Source: Orobanche coerulescens | Lineage: Eukaryota > Streptophyta > Magnoliopsida > Lamiales > Orobanchaceae | Assembly: GCA_033398695.1 (NCBI GenBank) | Contig: CM065815.1 | Coordinates: 98,546,501 to 98,610,500 of the forward strand | Reading direction: 5' to 3' | DNA length: 64,000 nucleotides | In this document: positions 45,819 to 56,441 of the stretch, piece after piece | Layout: every line of letters starts with the position of its first letter | Numbering within the stretch: position 1 is the first letter of the stretch | Notes under the pieces: generated by a model | The model's database searches: none | Told to the model about the DNA's origin: nothing | The model's input: the letters and a program-made list of their open reading frames with translations, nothing else | Translations under genes and position numbers: made by a program

Positions 45819-46963
45819 ATGCATTTGGCGTCCTGGTCTAAACTTTGTTACCCTACTAGCAAGGGAGGTTTTACTTTCCGGGATCTTAACGATATCATTA
45901 AGGCCGCAGAGTATAAATTGTGGTGGAGGTTTCGCACTTCTAATAATATTTGGTCTCAATTTCTTATGGCTAGATATTCTAAGAGACTTCACCCCATGGT
46001 GGTTAAAACTAACCCATATGATTCGGTCATTTGGAAGCACTTGTGTGGTATTAGTCTTCTTGCTGATAATTTGATTTTTGGGAATAGTGGTACAATTGAT
46101 GCTTATTTTTGGCATGATACGTGGTGTGATTATAGCCCCCTTACTAATTTACACCCATCTAAATCCAAAGCTCGTGTTAGAGATTTTTGGTCTAATGGGG
46201 AATGGGATAAATCTAAACTGCAGGCTTCTCTTCCTCCTGATTATTGAGACTTTATTTGTGCCCTTCCGGCCAATGTGTTTAATTCTATACCTTGTTGGAA
46301 ACTTTCTTCTAATGGAGATTTTTCCTTCAAAAATACTTGGGATCATATTAGACAGCGTAAGGAGGTTAATAATATTTTAAAATTGTGCTGGAATGCTGTT
46401 ATCACCCCTACGATTTTCATTTTTACGGTGCGTGTTTTCAATAAATGGATCACTCAAGATTGCCTCGCACATAGAGGCATTATCAACAATGTTACATGCA
46501 CAACCAATTTACACAATCAAACTTTACAACAAATCATCTCACCATACATTTATCACTAAATTCATTATTTATTCCATCACCTATCCATCACTCACATCAT
46601 CAATGGTTCAAAACAAACACAACCGTTACAACGGTTGTGATTGTATCATTTTTCTTATTTCTAATACCCCATGTTTTTGTTGTTGTGGTCTAGAAAGTCT
46701 TCATCATCTCCTTGTGGCTGGCCCCGTAGCCTCCAAAGTGGGATGTTTATTACTCAATTGCAGGTCTCTCTCGCCCAAACATCATCAATGTGAACCAATT
46801 TTTGAGTATTTGGTTCAACAAAGTGAAAGCTAAATTACACATTTTCCATATCATCCCGTGCTTATTTGTTTGTTTCTTTTGTGTTGTAGGAATGATAAAA
46901 GAGCTCAAAAGATACCCTTCACTGCCAAACGTGTTTGCTCTAGAGTGTGGAACTAAATGACAA
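45819..46963 (+). pseudogene. LINE zf-RVT C-terminal region
   Basis: The frames at 45819-46247 (GGFTFRDLNDIIKAAEYKLW, DAYFWHDTWCD) and 46275-46559 (WKLSSNGDFSFKNTWDHIRQ, QDCLAHRGI) form the zinc-binding zf-RVT domain typical of plant LINEs. From 46690 ESLHHLLVAGPVASKVG continues it after about 150-190 bp of unrelated, CA-rich sequence, probably a small insertion. Confidence 0.8.
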
Positions 46964-48738
46964 ATTCCGCGCTAAATATTGTTTTTATATATAAAGACAA
47001 TTAATAAATTAATCTCTGAATCCTTTGTTCAGCAAATCTCGGAATCAGAATGATTAGTTGACAATCTGCATAAAATTCCATCGGCCAATTTAAAGTTATT
47101 ATCATATTATTTTTTTTCAAACTTTAAAATGTGATTTTTAATAAACATACTTGATTAAGAAAGCAAGAATGGCAGTCAATAACGTTGGACATTGTCTATT
47201 TTTCATCTTCGTATCTATCTTGCTTTTTTGGATTCTTGACCGAGTATGTCTGTGAGGGTATGTATGACCCAGCATGTGTTGAGTTTTAAATATAGTAAAA
47301 ACCTCGATAAATGAATATGATCGGGACTGGAGAAAAATATTCATTTAGCGGAATTATTCATTTATCGAAAGAAAATTTGAACATGTTATAAAGAGTTGGG
47401 ACTGGAGAAAATTATTCATTTGGCGAGTTTATTTGTTTATCGAATATTCATTTATCGAGATTTAACTGTGTTTGGTATTTAAAATTTTGGATACTGAGAA
47501 TGCTGTTTTTACTGGAATAATGTTATATTATTATATAGTATGTGATTGTATTATTTAAATTAAAAAAAGAGACGATGTTGTGTTTGTTATAAGTACTTAG
47601 TTGTGTTATTAAAGATACAAAAAGAGAATACAATGATGATGTTCTATTATTGTATAATATTTAATTATATTATTTAAAGATAAAAATGATAGATAGACAA
47701 TGTGATCTAAATAGATATAAGATATGTGAAAAATTGTTGGTTGAGTATTTAAAATTTGAATCTTAGAATAAAGAGGGGTTTTGATTTAAATTCCAAATCC
47801 GATAGTTAGACCTTATAGGACAAACTTGGCTAAAAGAATCACATTTTGAAGCTTGTATAATAATAATAATAATAATAATAACAACAACAACAACGGAGTC
47901 AGAAGATTTTGGTATCTCAGGATGCTGGGAGTCTTGCTGCTGCTCGTATCTTTACTCGAGTTGGTTTTGTTATTGCAAAAGAAGTGAGGATCTAGATAAT
48001 ATCTCGGTTGCCCATTAATTTCTTGTAAACTGTTTTTCATCTAATAATAAAATTATTATAATAATAACAACAACAATGACAACAAAAACAACAATAATAA
48101 TAAATGTCAATTGACCGGTGGGATTTTATATGAATTGCCCATGATCATTATATGATTTGCTGAACAAAGGACGGGGAGGTTAATTTGTTAGATGCGTTTA
48201 TACACATTGCGATTTTTATTGAATACAGAATATTATTTATACTTATAAAAGATAAATATATAATGTTTGAAACATCTCTTAGGAATAACAAATAAAAGAA
48301 TAGTTTTTATACTACCATATTAAATAAATTAATCAAAATCATATATGTATATGCAAACCGAATAACACCGAATCGAATAGAATAAGTATTTTTCTAAGGG
48401 GGTCAATAGATATAAAACTCGAAACAAAATTGAACCGAAACCAAATTTTGTAGTTTGAGGCGAACTTCATTCTCTACCCCGACCGAGAACTAAAACTAGG
48501 ATTGGGTCTGTAAGACATATACCAAAACTTTTAACTCATAACTTATGTCGTATCGAAAAGGTAATGTCACAAGTTAATATTGATACTCTGTCGAATGTAA
48601 CTTTGTACCGAGACACAATATACAAAAATTACAATATAATACATATCATACTGTATCATACCAAAAAATAGGTAATCTCAAAATTCATATACCAAAATAC
48701 CAATTCTTTTATGATATTTCGACAATGTATATATATAC
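46964..48738. other. AT-rich intergenic DNA with small repeats
   Basis: No gene is supported. It contains a foldback repeat (47288-47467), a (TAA)n(CAA)n tract at 47855-47894 and a second TAA/CAA-rich tract at 48040-48105. Confidence 0.7.
47288..47467. mobile_element. Foldback MITE-like repeat
   Basis: The left arm AACCTCGATAAATGAATAT near 47301 and the right arm AATATTCATTTATCGAGATT near 47441 are inverted repeats. Internal copies of TTCATTTAGCG/TTCATTTGGCG and GGGACTGGAGAAAA add direct repeats. No clear target duplication. Confidence 0.6.
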
Positions 48739-48965
48739 GTGTGGCGCGTTTTATGCAGTACCAATATTAGATGCAATACCAATATATGCATCAAAATATC
48801 GATGCATCAAAATATTAAATTATATGCATCAAATTTTTGTGAGAATTAATGCATTGAAATTTTGATGCACGAAATGCATATATTTCATGCATAATTAGTA
48901 CAAAACTCATGCATAAATTAGTACTGTAAAGTATTGCATCTAATATTGGTAATGCATAGAACGCG

Positions 48966-48971
<6 letters not shown>
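48739..48971. mobile_element. Short MITE with 40-bp inverted ends
   Basis: GTGTGGCGCGTTTTATGCAG and CCAATATTAGATGCAATA at 48739-48778 are mirrored by TATTGCATCTAATATTGG and GCATAGAACGCGCCACAC at 48932-48971. The interior is rich in ATGCAT and can self-pair. The right end runs into a (CA)n microsatellite. Confidence 0.8.

Positions 48972-49023
<52 letters not shown>
48966..49023. repeat. (CA)n microsatellite
   Basis: About 28 CA units start inside the MITE end sequence CCACAC, from which they probably expanded. Confidence 0.95.
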
Positions 49024-49024
<1 letters not shown>

Positions 49025-49540
49025 GAAATGTTGGGATTTTTATTTGCATACCAATACCGCATCGTACCAAACATCACTGTACATCAAAAAATAATATTTT
49101 TCTGTATTTTTTTCTCAACCCTATCTCTACCAACCATTAGAAGCTCTGATACTACTAGATTAACTCTTGGTGAATAAATTATGAGGACTCTCTTACTTAG
49201 TGACATAGATATAGAGATTATTAATCCAATTAAATCTTGATAATCTTTATCAAGAAAAAGTGCTTCCCTTCAAACCTGTAAACTGCTTTATTCTCAAGTA
49301 GCTTTCTCAGAAAATTCCATAAAAGATTCCAGCAAACAATCAAAATTCTAATTCCATGTCGATACAATTGATAGAAGTTAGTCCTAAATCCTCCTAAAAG
49401 AACACCAAAATTGGGAAACAGTAGAACAAATTTTAAATTGAATTAATAACGGAGGTTTAAAAACTGTAAATGCGCTCACACACACAAAATTATTTTTTTG
49501 GATTTGAAATATGGGTGCCTGAGTAAATTTTAAAGCTCAA
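49024..49540. other. Unassigned AT-rich DNA
   Basis: No element boundary or coding frame is supported. AGCTCTGATACTACTAG near 49142 resembles a reversed primer-site sequence but no LTR adjoins it. Confidence 0.6.
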
Positions 49541-49678
49541 CTATAATGCAGAAAAGTGAATCAGAGATGGAGGAAAAGGGGGAAATCCAGCTTTATCCTT
49601 TTTTTGGGCTTTGACAAGGGCCGGAATAGCTAGCCAAGCCTTTCTAACGACGAAGGCCATTTTGCGCCACCACTCCAT
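49541..49678 (-). pseudogene. Possible first exon of a small plant gene
   Basis: A 45-codon minus-strand frame starts MEWWRKMAFVVRKAWLAIPA. The Trp-rich basic start reminds me, from memory and unconfirmed, of a small uncharacterised plant protein family that begins with a W-W-R-type motif followed by an ARVKARK-like segment. The 5' flank (49680-49760) is GC-richer and resembles a plant 5' UTR. The predicted conserved remainder of such a protein is not seen downstream, so this is at best a gene scrap. Confidence 0.35.
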
Positions 49679-49843
49679 CACCTTAATCTTCACCCTCCTC
49701 TATTGAGCGCCGCCGCCGATGTCGTCGAGTCGTCTCAACAACTTTATCCCAACAAGAACTGTATATCTTCTCGAACTTTTAATAGCTATCCCTTTCAAAC
49801 ATAAACTTACCAGGAAAAAAGTAGACTGTTAACATGCAGAAAC

Positions 49844-51181
49844 ACACTGGTGAAAGAGAGTGTGTAGAGAGAGGAAGATCTCTTTCTTTTCTTGGCGATG
49901 AGTTGAAGCACATGCTTTAAGCATTACGCCAATTGGGAAATGCATTTTAATATGAGTCATTCCCACCGACGTGTGACTGTATGCGTTGGATTTTTTCTTT
50001 CTTAGCGTTTTTCTTTTTTTCTTCCCTTTTTTTGGGAAAAGTTAAAATAAATTTCTTAAACATAGTACAAGGGATACTCAACCCAAAAAACAAAAAAAAA
50101 ACATTTGAGAATACAAAAATCGAGATTACTTCAATTTATTTGGAATACACATGATAGAACAGAAAATCTAGTCCGAAATAGAGGAAGAAAATGACTTAGC
50201 ATATCTTCCTTTGATCCATTTCCAACTATGCCATCTTATCTCGTCCATCACTTTTTGAAAATTGATCTCCTCTTTCTTGAAAATGAAGTTATTCCTAGCC
50301 TTCCATAGACACCAAACAACACATTGCCAAATAACATTCAACATCAATCGATCAATCTTCACTGGCTATGAAGTATGGACTGAAGAAAAGGATCTTCTAT
50401 GGAAGCTTGATTAGTCCCGAGGATACCGACCCAAGAGAAAACCTCCAACCAAATATTAGAAGCCAAAGTATATGAAATGAAGAGTTGCTCTGACAATTCC
50501 ACATCATGCCGATTGGGCACAACGAAGATGAAATATCTTAAATAATACATCGAGCCATAAAAATATCTCTAATGGGCAAACGATTTAGGATCTCCACGAG
50601 GCAGAAATTTTACTTGGAACGAGAATGCGCCAGATCCTCTTAAAAATAGGATTAGCCGCCTCTCTTCCATTCAAATGCGACAACATCAGGTCATAGCAAG
50701 ATCTAGTCGAAAAACAAGCATCGGCCGATCCCTTCAATACAGATCTATCTTCTTTGTTAGCTTTGCAACTGAGCCCACGTAATATGGAGAGAAAATCTAA
50801 TGATTCAAGAAAAGAAATGGTATTAAAGTCTCCCTCCCAATGAAATGTCCATTTCACATCCCATCAACCCACCTCTCCATATTGTTCACCAAATAGTTTT
50901 TTTGACTAGATACTTGAGAAAGGTTCTTAAACCTATATCGTAAACTGCTCTCACCTTCCACCCTAGGATGATGCCCAAATAATACAAACCTCTTCTCCCC
51001 CAACCTAAGGGACCTATTACTACAAAACACTTCACCTACCTCATAATTCATCAACCCCATCAGATCCTTCCACCACAAAGATGGTTCTACGACAATCTCC
51101 CTCAAACCCACCCCCTCTCCCACTCCCGACCCGTATCTAGAAGTAATAATATTTAGCCACGAAGCCTTGACACCTCTCCTC
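49844..51181 (-). mobile_element. LINE fragment copy 2 (minus)
   Basis: This is a second copy of 816-2059 plus 11344 onward, in the same orientation, with many substitutions and small indels. It lacks the COP1 insertion, so it shows the empty target site. G4 cuts it at 51182. The left limit of similarity is ACACTGGTGAAAGAG in both copies, with different DNA beyond and no poly(A) tail, which fits a segmental duplication at least as well as two separate insertions. Confidence 0.78.
50168..51123 (-). pseudogene. LINE zf-RVT region, copy 2
   Basis: On the minus strand the frame at 50854-51123 has ESSLRYRFKNLSQVSSQKN. The frame at 50585-50857 has DACFSTRSCYDLMLSHLNGR and FKRIWRILVPSKISASWRS. The frame at 50168-50362 has WQCVVWCLWKARNNFIFKKE. 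These are successive parts of the zinc-binding domain and tail of a plant L1 ORF2. Three frames separated by indels show it is dead. Reverse transcriptase itself is absent. Confidence 0.8.
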
Positions 51182-51595
51182 TGTAATACCCGAGATTTTT
51201 ATTTCCGGTTGCCTTAAACTATTTGTCGTTTGGTGTTGGTTATTTTGTTTCCTTATGACTATGTGGCATACGTTTCTCTGTTATATACGGTATGATGTAT
51301 TCCGTTGTAGTGTTCGTCGAGTGAGACTTGTTGCCGCGTGCGCCTCTTTGTTTTAATGTGTGCTTTTGGTGTGGTACGTTATGTTTCATAGTTTGCTCGT
51401 TATTATTTTGAATCTTAGACGGTGCGTTAGTGTGATCGAAACGTTGTCGAGCGCCTGACCGGACTGTCAGAATGGTCGAGTTACGGCCATAAGGCCTGGA
51501 TGAGTTACGACCGTAAGTCCTGGCCGAGTTACGTCCGTAATGCATTACCGGGTTGCGGTCATAATGCAACCGCACATTTTGGGCAGTGGCCAGGG
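51182..51595 (+). repeat. G4 5' LTR, first part
   Basis: It starts TGTAATACCCGAGA and matches 60751 onward (the G4 3' LTR). The palindromes TTACGGCCATAA, TTACGACCGTAA and TTACGTCCGTAA appear at about 51481-51568. G5 interrupts it at 51596. The left flank TCCTC would be the target duplication, but no right copy is visible. Confidence 0.85.
51481..51568 (+). promoter_or_regulatory. G4 palindrome array, first part
   Basis: Four to five TTACGNCCGTAA-type palindromes follow GAGTTAC-like joints. The array continues at 60215-60290 beyond the G5 insertion. Confidence 0.75.
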
Positions 51596-52102
51596 TGTAA
51601 TACCCGTATTTTCCAATTCCGTAATTTTCGACGCTAGTGACTCGCTTGGGTCCATTTACACATTTTAGACATGTTTTGTTCTGTACTTTTTGCCATTCGA
51701 GCGAGTTTTGATATTGATTCGTACTAATTGGCATATTATTGTGATCTTTTGGCATTTGGGTTCGATTCTTGTGAATCTCACTCGAAGCTGTTGATTTGAT
51801 GTTCCTACAAGTTAATTTGACAATTTTGGTCTGGTTGTAAACTTCTGAATTTTTGTTCGATCTCATGTCGTGATTTTTCAGACATTTGGGCTGTTTCGTA
51901 ATTTTTCCAAAGTTTCGGGCATTTGTTTTCGCATTCGCTGTTCCAAACCTTCGGGTTATTGGAATTACATGTTTGTTTTCATTCGTATCGTGAGTGTTGT
52001 CCATTAGCGTTTCGTCGCAAGCTGCGTGACTGTAGTTTCGTCGAAGAGTTCGTTGTTGGGTCGAGCTCTTGGAGCTGATCTGCAGCCTGTGCAGAAGGAA
52101 TA

Positions 52103-52412
52103 GCGCACGGTATGTAATATTATAGCGTGCGCTATTGAGCAACAGTTAGCGCACGCTATCGCGTGAGTTAGAGCACGCTAACTGACAGTCTGGAGGCAGT
52201 CCAGGAGCTACTGGACTAGGACTGGGGTCTCGATAGCGCACGCTACTGCTTGTGGTTAGCGCACGTTATCGGTTGTCTTAGCGCATGTTAATTGTCCATA
52301 TTAGCGCACGCTATCTGGAAGGTGCAAACTGACCAGAAGCCACTAGACTAAATGTATTGGGACGTTGTCCCGTTAGCGCGCACTAAATGCATTGTGTAGC
52401 GCTCGTTAACTG
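52103..52412 (+). promoter_or_regulatory. G5 palindrome array (TAGCGCACGCTA), 5' LTR
   Basis: About eleven copies of TAGCGCACGCTA and close variants in both orientations (both CA and TG centres occur) are separated by unrelated filler. The array ends 7 nt before the TATA box. Confidence 0.82.
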
Positions 52413-52418
52413 CTCCAG

Positions 52419-52428
52419 TATATATATA
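52419..52428 (+). promoter_or_regulatory. G5 TATA box, 5' LTR
   Basis: CCAGTATATATATACTAG lies immediately after the palindrome array. The 3' LTR has the equivalent at about 58017-58024. Confidence 0.7.
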
Positions 52429-52901
52429 CTAGAATAGCAACCCTTCTTATCATTTCTTTCATTTTCCTCCTTCTTCCGCGACGGCTGAGGCTATCTGACT
52501 AGGGTTCGGACTTTTGGTCAATTTTGCTCCATCAAAAGGACTTTTAGAGGGTTGTAGGTGATCATCACATCATCTAATCCGTTGTTCTTCGCTGGATCGA
52601 GGGATTTTTCTTGATTTCCATAGAGTTGACTTTTTGAACAATTGTTCTAGATTTTATTTTTAATCCGATTTTTATGGTTCAATTGGTATTTTATGATGAT
52701 GGTGGTCATAACCTATGGATTGTATATCCATATTCCGGTTTCGTATAGTCCGAATCGTGATTCGGTGATCTATTAAAGTCTTGAGTATTTTATGTTCGAT
52801 TAAATGTCTCAATGGGTTTTCCCTTTGATTCTTAGATGCGTTTTCCGTTGTTTTCAGTTGTTATGCTCGTAGTAATCACATTGCTATTGTGTCTCTCATA
52901 G

Positions 52902-52969
52902 AGGATAAAAGTTTGGGGACTTTCGGTCGAGCTACGTTCTTCGGGGTTGTTCTTGAGGTAATCATTGAG
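52902..52969 (+). other. G5 putative mini-exon, 5' LTR
   Basis: A 68-nt segment between TCTCTCATAG and GCAAGTATTCTTG. In the 3' LTR copy (58495-58562) the upstream AG is GG, so that acceptor is lost there. Confidence 0.5.
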
Positions 52970-54206
52970 GCAAGTATTCTTGTCTATACGATTTATATCG
53001 TGTGAATTGAGGTTGCATATGTAATTGTGTTGGTTTGTGCATTTTTGTTGATTGTGTCTTATGTGAATTATCGTAGTTGTTATGTGGTTATGTGAAGTTA
53101 GTGTTGGTTCATTGCTTGTCATAGGGATATGTCAATAGAGACGTAGTGCCGGGTAGATAGTACACTTAGACATGTGCTATAATGTTTTGGTGATCACCGG
53201 GTTGTGTGGGTTAAGTTGTGTTATGAGTTGGGTTAGTTGTAATGGTTGATCGGTTGCTATGCCGTTGATGTGTGGAGATGCGTTTAGGATTGTTAGGTTG
53301 TAGTATAGCTAGGTCGGTCGTAGCTATGCGTCGGATAATTGGCCATTTCTAGTAAGTGCCTTGATTATATATATTGTGATTGACTTTCGAGGCTTGTGGT
53401 TTGCAACTGTGAATTGTGGAACGTGTGTGTGTGTTGTTGTTCTTCCACCTGGAGCGTTCGACGGGGCGTATAGGGGCCGATACTAAGAGGTATGGCCGTG
53501 GAAGTGGTTTCCCACCTGCGTTCGACGGGGCATCTGGGGGTCCGATACTAAGGTGTACGGTCGCGGGTTACCAGGTGTGGTTTTCATCTTGAGAATTGTG
53601 TTGATGTTTTCGATAATTGTGATATGTCCGGAATATCACAACATTTTGGTTCTCGATGTTGATGTACATTATATATTGAATTTTGGTACTTGGCTAGAAT
53701 GGCACTAGGATATGTGTCGTAAGTGTTTAGCTCCTTGACTGTGAGGTTTTGGTGTTGGAAAATGAACTTATTATTATTTTCGTGTACTGTGGTTTGATGA
53801 AGTTGTGGGTTGAGATCCCAACGGTTGTGTAAAGGTTGTTTTGTGGAAAATGACTTTGGGTTGAGACCCATTCATCTTGAGATGGTTTTGCAACTAAGGA
53901 CTCGATGTCCATATAGATTTCCTATTTATAAAAATGTTTGTTACATGAACGAGATTTGGGCCGAGACCCCATTATTTTCGAATAAGGTTTTATAATCTTG
54001 AACTTGAAGTCCCAAAAGACTTTCTGTCATTTTCTAAAACTCTCGAGTTTATATATATATTATTTTCAAAGACTTGAGTTGTTCCTTAAAAATATTGAAA
54101 ACCTCTCGGGAACTTCTTTCACGACTATTGTTACTATAATATAACTAATATTGGCATGATATATTTTGTATAGACTGAATACTTGTACTAGCTATTCAAA
54201 TGCTAA

Positions 54207-54242
54207 CCCCTTAAATGGGGAAAATGCGTATCATGCATTTAG
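54207..54242 (+). other. G5 hairpin and putative acceptor, 5' LTR
   Basis: CCCCTTAAATGGGG at 54207-54220, then ATGCATTTAG|GTGTGC. Confidence 0.55.
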
Positions 54243-54606
54243 GTGTGCTTAGTTCATTGGAGCAACCACAGGGACAACATGGAAGAAGACGAGCCGCGAT
54301 ACTAATTAAGAGTTAAGAGTCCAGTTTGATGTTGTTGTATTGTTGAGTTATCTTCAGTGTTCCGCTGTATGGTATGACTTTTGCGTGGGTATTTACAATA
54401 ATGAGTTTATTTTTGGGTTGATTTAATCGTGAGACCTCATTGGTCAGGGTAATTAATATTTGACCTTATCGGTCTGTGTTAGTATGTTGTTTGACCTCGG
54501 CCGGTCAAAAATTGTTCGTATCGTGGTTGTTAGTCTGGTAGATCCTTATAGAAAAAGGATCTACGACGTGTAATATTCCCGGTGGTTTCTGGGGGTGTTA
54601 CATTTA

Positions 54607-54618
54607 TGGTATCAGAGC
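54607..54618 (+). promoter_or_regulatory. G5 primer binding site
   Basis: TGGTATCAGAGC lies 4 nt after the LTR end, an exact tRNA-Met-type match. Confidence 0.92.
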
Positions 54619-56321
54619 TTAGGTTGTGGAAACCTAGGCTGTCGGGTCGAGTCGAGTCGTGTCTTGTCGCGTCGTCCGAGTTGTCGGTTAACAAGTCGAC
54701 TTGTGCGTTGTCATATCATGTCGTTTTTGTTCGTTGAGATTAGTATCATGGGCGACTGTCATCTTCGTGCGACCGGTGGTTGTAAGTCTCCCCTTTTATA
54801 TATTTTATATTTTATTTTTGTGTTTCATGATCATGTTTATAAGTATGAAGTAAGGTGGAATTTGTGTTTGATACTTGTTACATATTAAGTGTGCGATGGT
54901 CGGTATATATTGAGATGTTGAATGTTGATGTACGTTTTGGAGTTTGAATGGTGATGTGTTCCGAGAAGTACGTCAACGTGAGAATTGTTGAGGACCATGT
55001 TAGACGGTTTTGATGTGTGTATGAATCTGGTGTTCGAGAGTTGTGTTAGTTGAATTGGTAATTGTACCTGTTGCATGCGTGTTCGGACAATATTATTCTG
55101 AAAATTTCGTAAACTTGAGTATGATGTGAAAATCAGATCTTCTCAAATATTTTACTAGTACGGTTAAACGGCGGTTACAATGAATTTTGAAAATTTTCTG
55201 AAATTTTGGACAAGCCGACCGTATGTTATCAACAAATAGAGTTGATTGATTGTTTCTTGCTACCTCAGTATACGCTCATCGTTAGCTACATCTGCTGCAC
55301 GTGTATTTTTAAATGACTTACAAGTATTTTGCAATCTGAGTTAAACTAGAAAATTTTCGTGACTATTTTATCGGTATGTATAAGTAGTGACTTAGCGTAT
55401 ACATTATTTTTAGTTATAAACATTTCGAGTTTTGACAAAGTGATCGTGCACTTTCATAGAAGCCTTGCGACGGAACCTTTGATATTTTATTAAATATCAC
55501 CATCGTCAATCTTTTGTCATATTTGAAAGAATTTTAGAATGGTTTTAGCCTATTAATGTTAAGTTCAAATAGCTCGAGTATACGAATTTAAAATCTTTCA
55601 CACCATAAATTTTTATATTTTAAACCAAACGCGATTTTTATTTTCGAAAACAAATAAATAGTGAAAGACGGAGAATCTTACTCGGCTTAAACTGTAAACT
55701 CGAATTTGGAGTAATTTTCTGAGAAGAGTCAGTCAGCGCACACTAATTTTGTACTCAATTGTTGTGTGGCATGGTTTCGATTTGTTTTGTAGCCCGTGTA
55801 ATGTTATTTCGACATGATTCTCTTGGCGATGACGTTTTAATGGATTTGAATATTCTGGATCATGGTTTTGCAAATGATTTAAGAAAGAAACAATTTCGAT
55901 CTATTCCTTATAGTTTTGGTAAAACAGCCTGAGGTGCTAAAAGTGTTGTCCAATCTTATTTCGGAAAAATTTTATGAACTCAGATTTTAAAATGTTACTA
56001 TTTAAACAAATGTCTCGGGGACTATTTGAAAAAGAATGTCATCAATGATTTACTACTATGATGTGCGATTTGTGGTGGCCGTGTCTGTTTTTGTATCGGC
56101 ATTGAACGTAAATTTTTTGTTGATATGGTCATGTGGTCCATCCGTTACGACTGTAAGTTCCATTTCTTGCAATTGTGATTATTGTACTCGTGTAACTTTC
56201 GTAAGTGAATATTTTGTGTGATGTTATTATTGCCTTACGTCGGTATGTTACGATGAATTGGCATTATGGTTATTGTTTTGGGATGTTATTTTCTATAGAG
56301 CTGAGCGGTTGTGTGTTTAGT
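54619..56321 (+). other. G5 internal leader, non-coding
   Basis: About 1.7 kb with no domain I recognise. It is AT-rich. This is where the leader of an intact relative would be. Confidence 0.6.
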
Positions 56322-56396
56322 ATGCCGAGAAGACGAGGTCGAGGTTGTAGTGGTGGACATAGTCAGAAGCATGGTGAGGTACGTGATCAGAGGTAA
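56322..56396 (+). pseudogene. G5 gag N-terminal stub
   Basis: ATG opens MPRRRGRGCSGGHSQKHGEV, the Arg/Gly-rich start of a chromovirus Gag (compare MSTGRGRGCGRG in G3). TAA ends it after 24 codons. The capsid domain that should follow is missing. Confidence 0.65.
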
Positions 56397-56441
56397 GTAG
56401 CCGGAGAGAATGTCATTGTTGGCAGAAATTCAACGTTCGTA

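Larger units (their letters stand above)
42090..46963 (+). mobile_element. L1-type LINE, decayed
   Basis: This non-LTR retrotransposon has an ORF1-like region, endonuclease, reverse transcriptase and zf-RVT in the expected plant L1 order. It is broken by frameshifts, a homopolymer expansion and insertions. Neither end is certain: no target duplication or clear poly(A) tail was seen, and the 3' limit is set where zf-RVT homology ends. Confidence 0.82.
51596..54602 (+). repeat. G5 5' LTR
   Basis: TGTAATACCCGTATTTTCC to GGGGGTGTTACA. It holds the palindrome array (52103-52412), TATA (52419-52428), a mini-exon (52902-52969), a two-unit GTTCGACGGGG repeat (53455-53575), a hairpin (54207-54220) and AG|GT (54241). 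It has extra palindromes near 52090-52150 that the 3' LTR lacks. Confidence 0.92.

Noticed and set aside
49130..49165. Reversed primer binding site (GCTCTGATACTACTAG)
   Set aside because: It resembles the complement of TGGTATCAGAGC with mismatches, but no LTR end lies next to it.
51240..52142. 300-codon open frame on the minus strand
   Set aside because: It crosses the junction of two different LTRs (G4 then G5) on their antisense strand, has biased Asn/Thr/Lys composition and no domain. A chance frame.
53584..53871. Pairs of similar ORFs at 53584-53995 and 59180-59591
   Set aside because: They are conserved between the two G5 LTRs because the LTRs are duplicates; no protein signature.
54607..54618. 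tRNA-like sequence
   Set aside because: Only a 12-nt primer binding site next to LTRs; no cloverleaf. The same applies at 9491, 13365, 21330 and 31058. No tRNA or rRNA gene was found.
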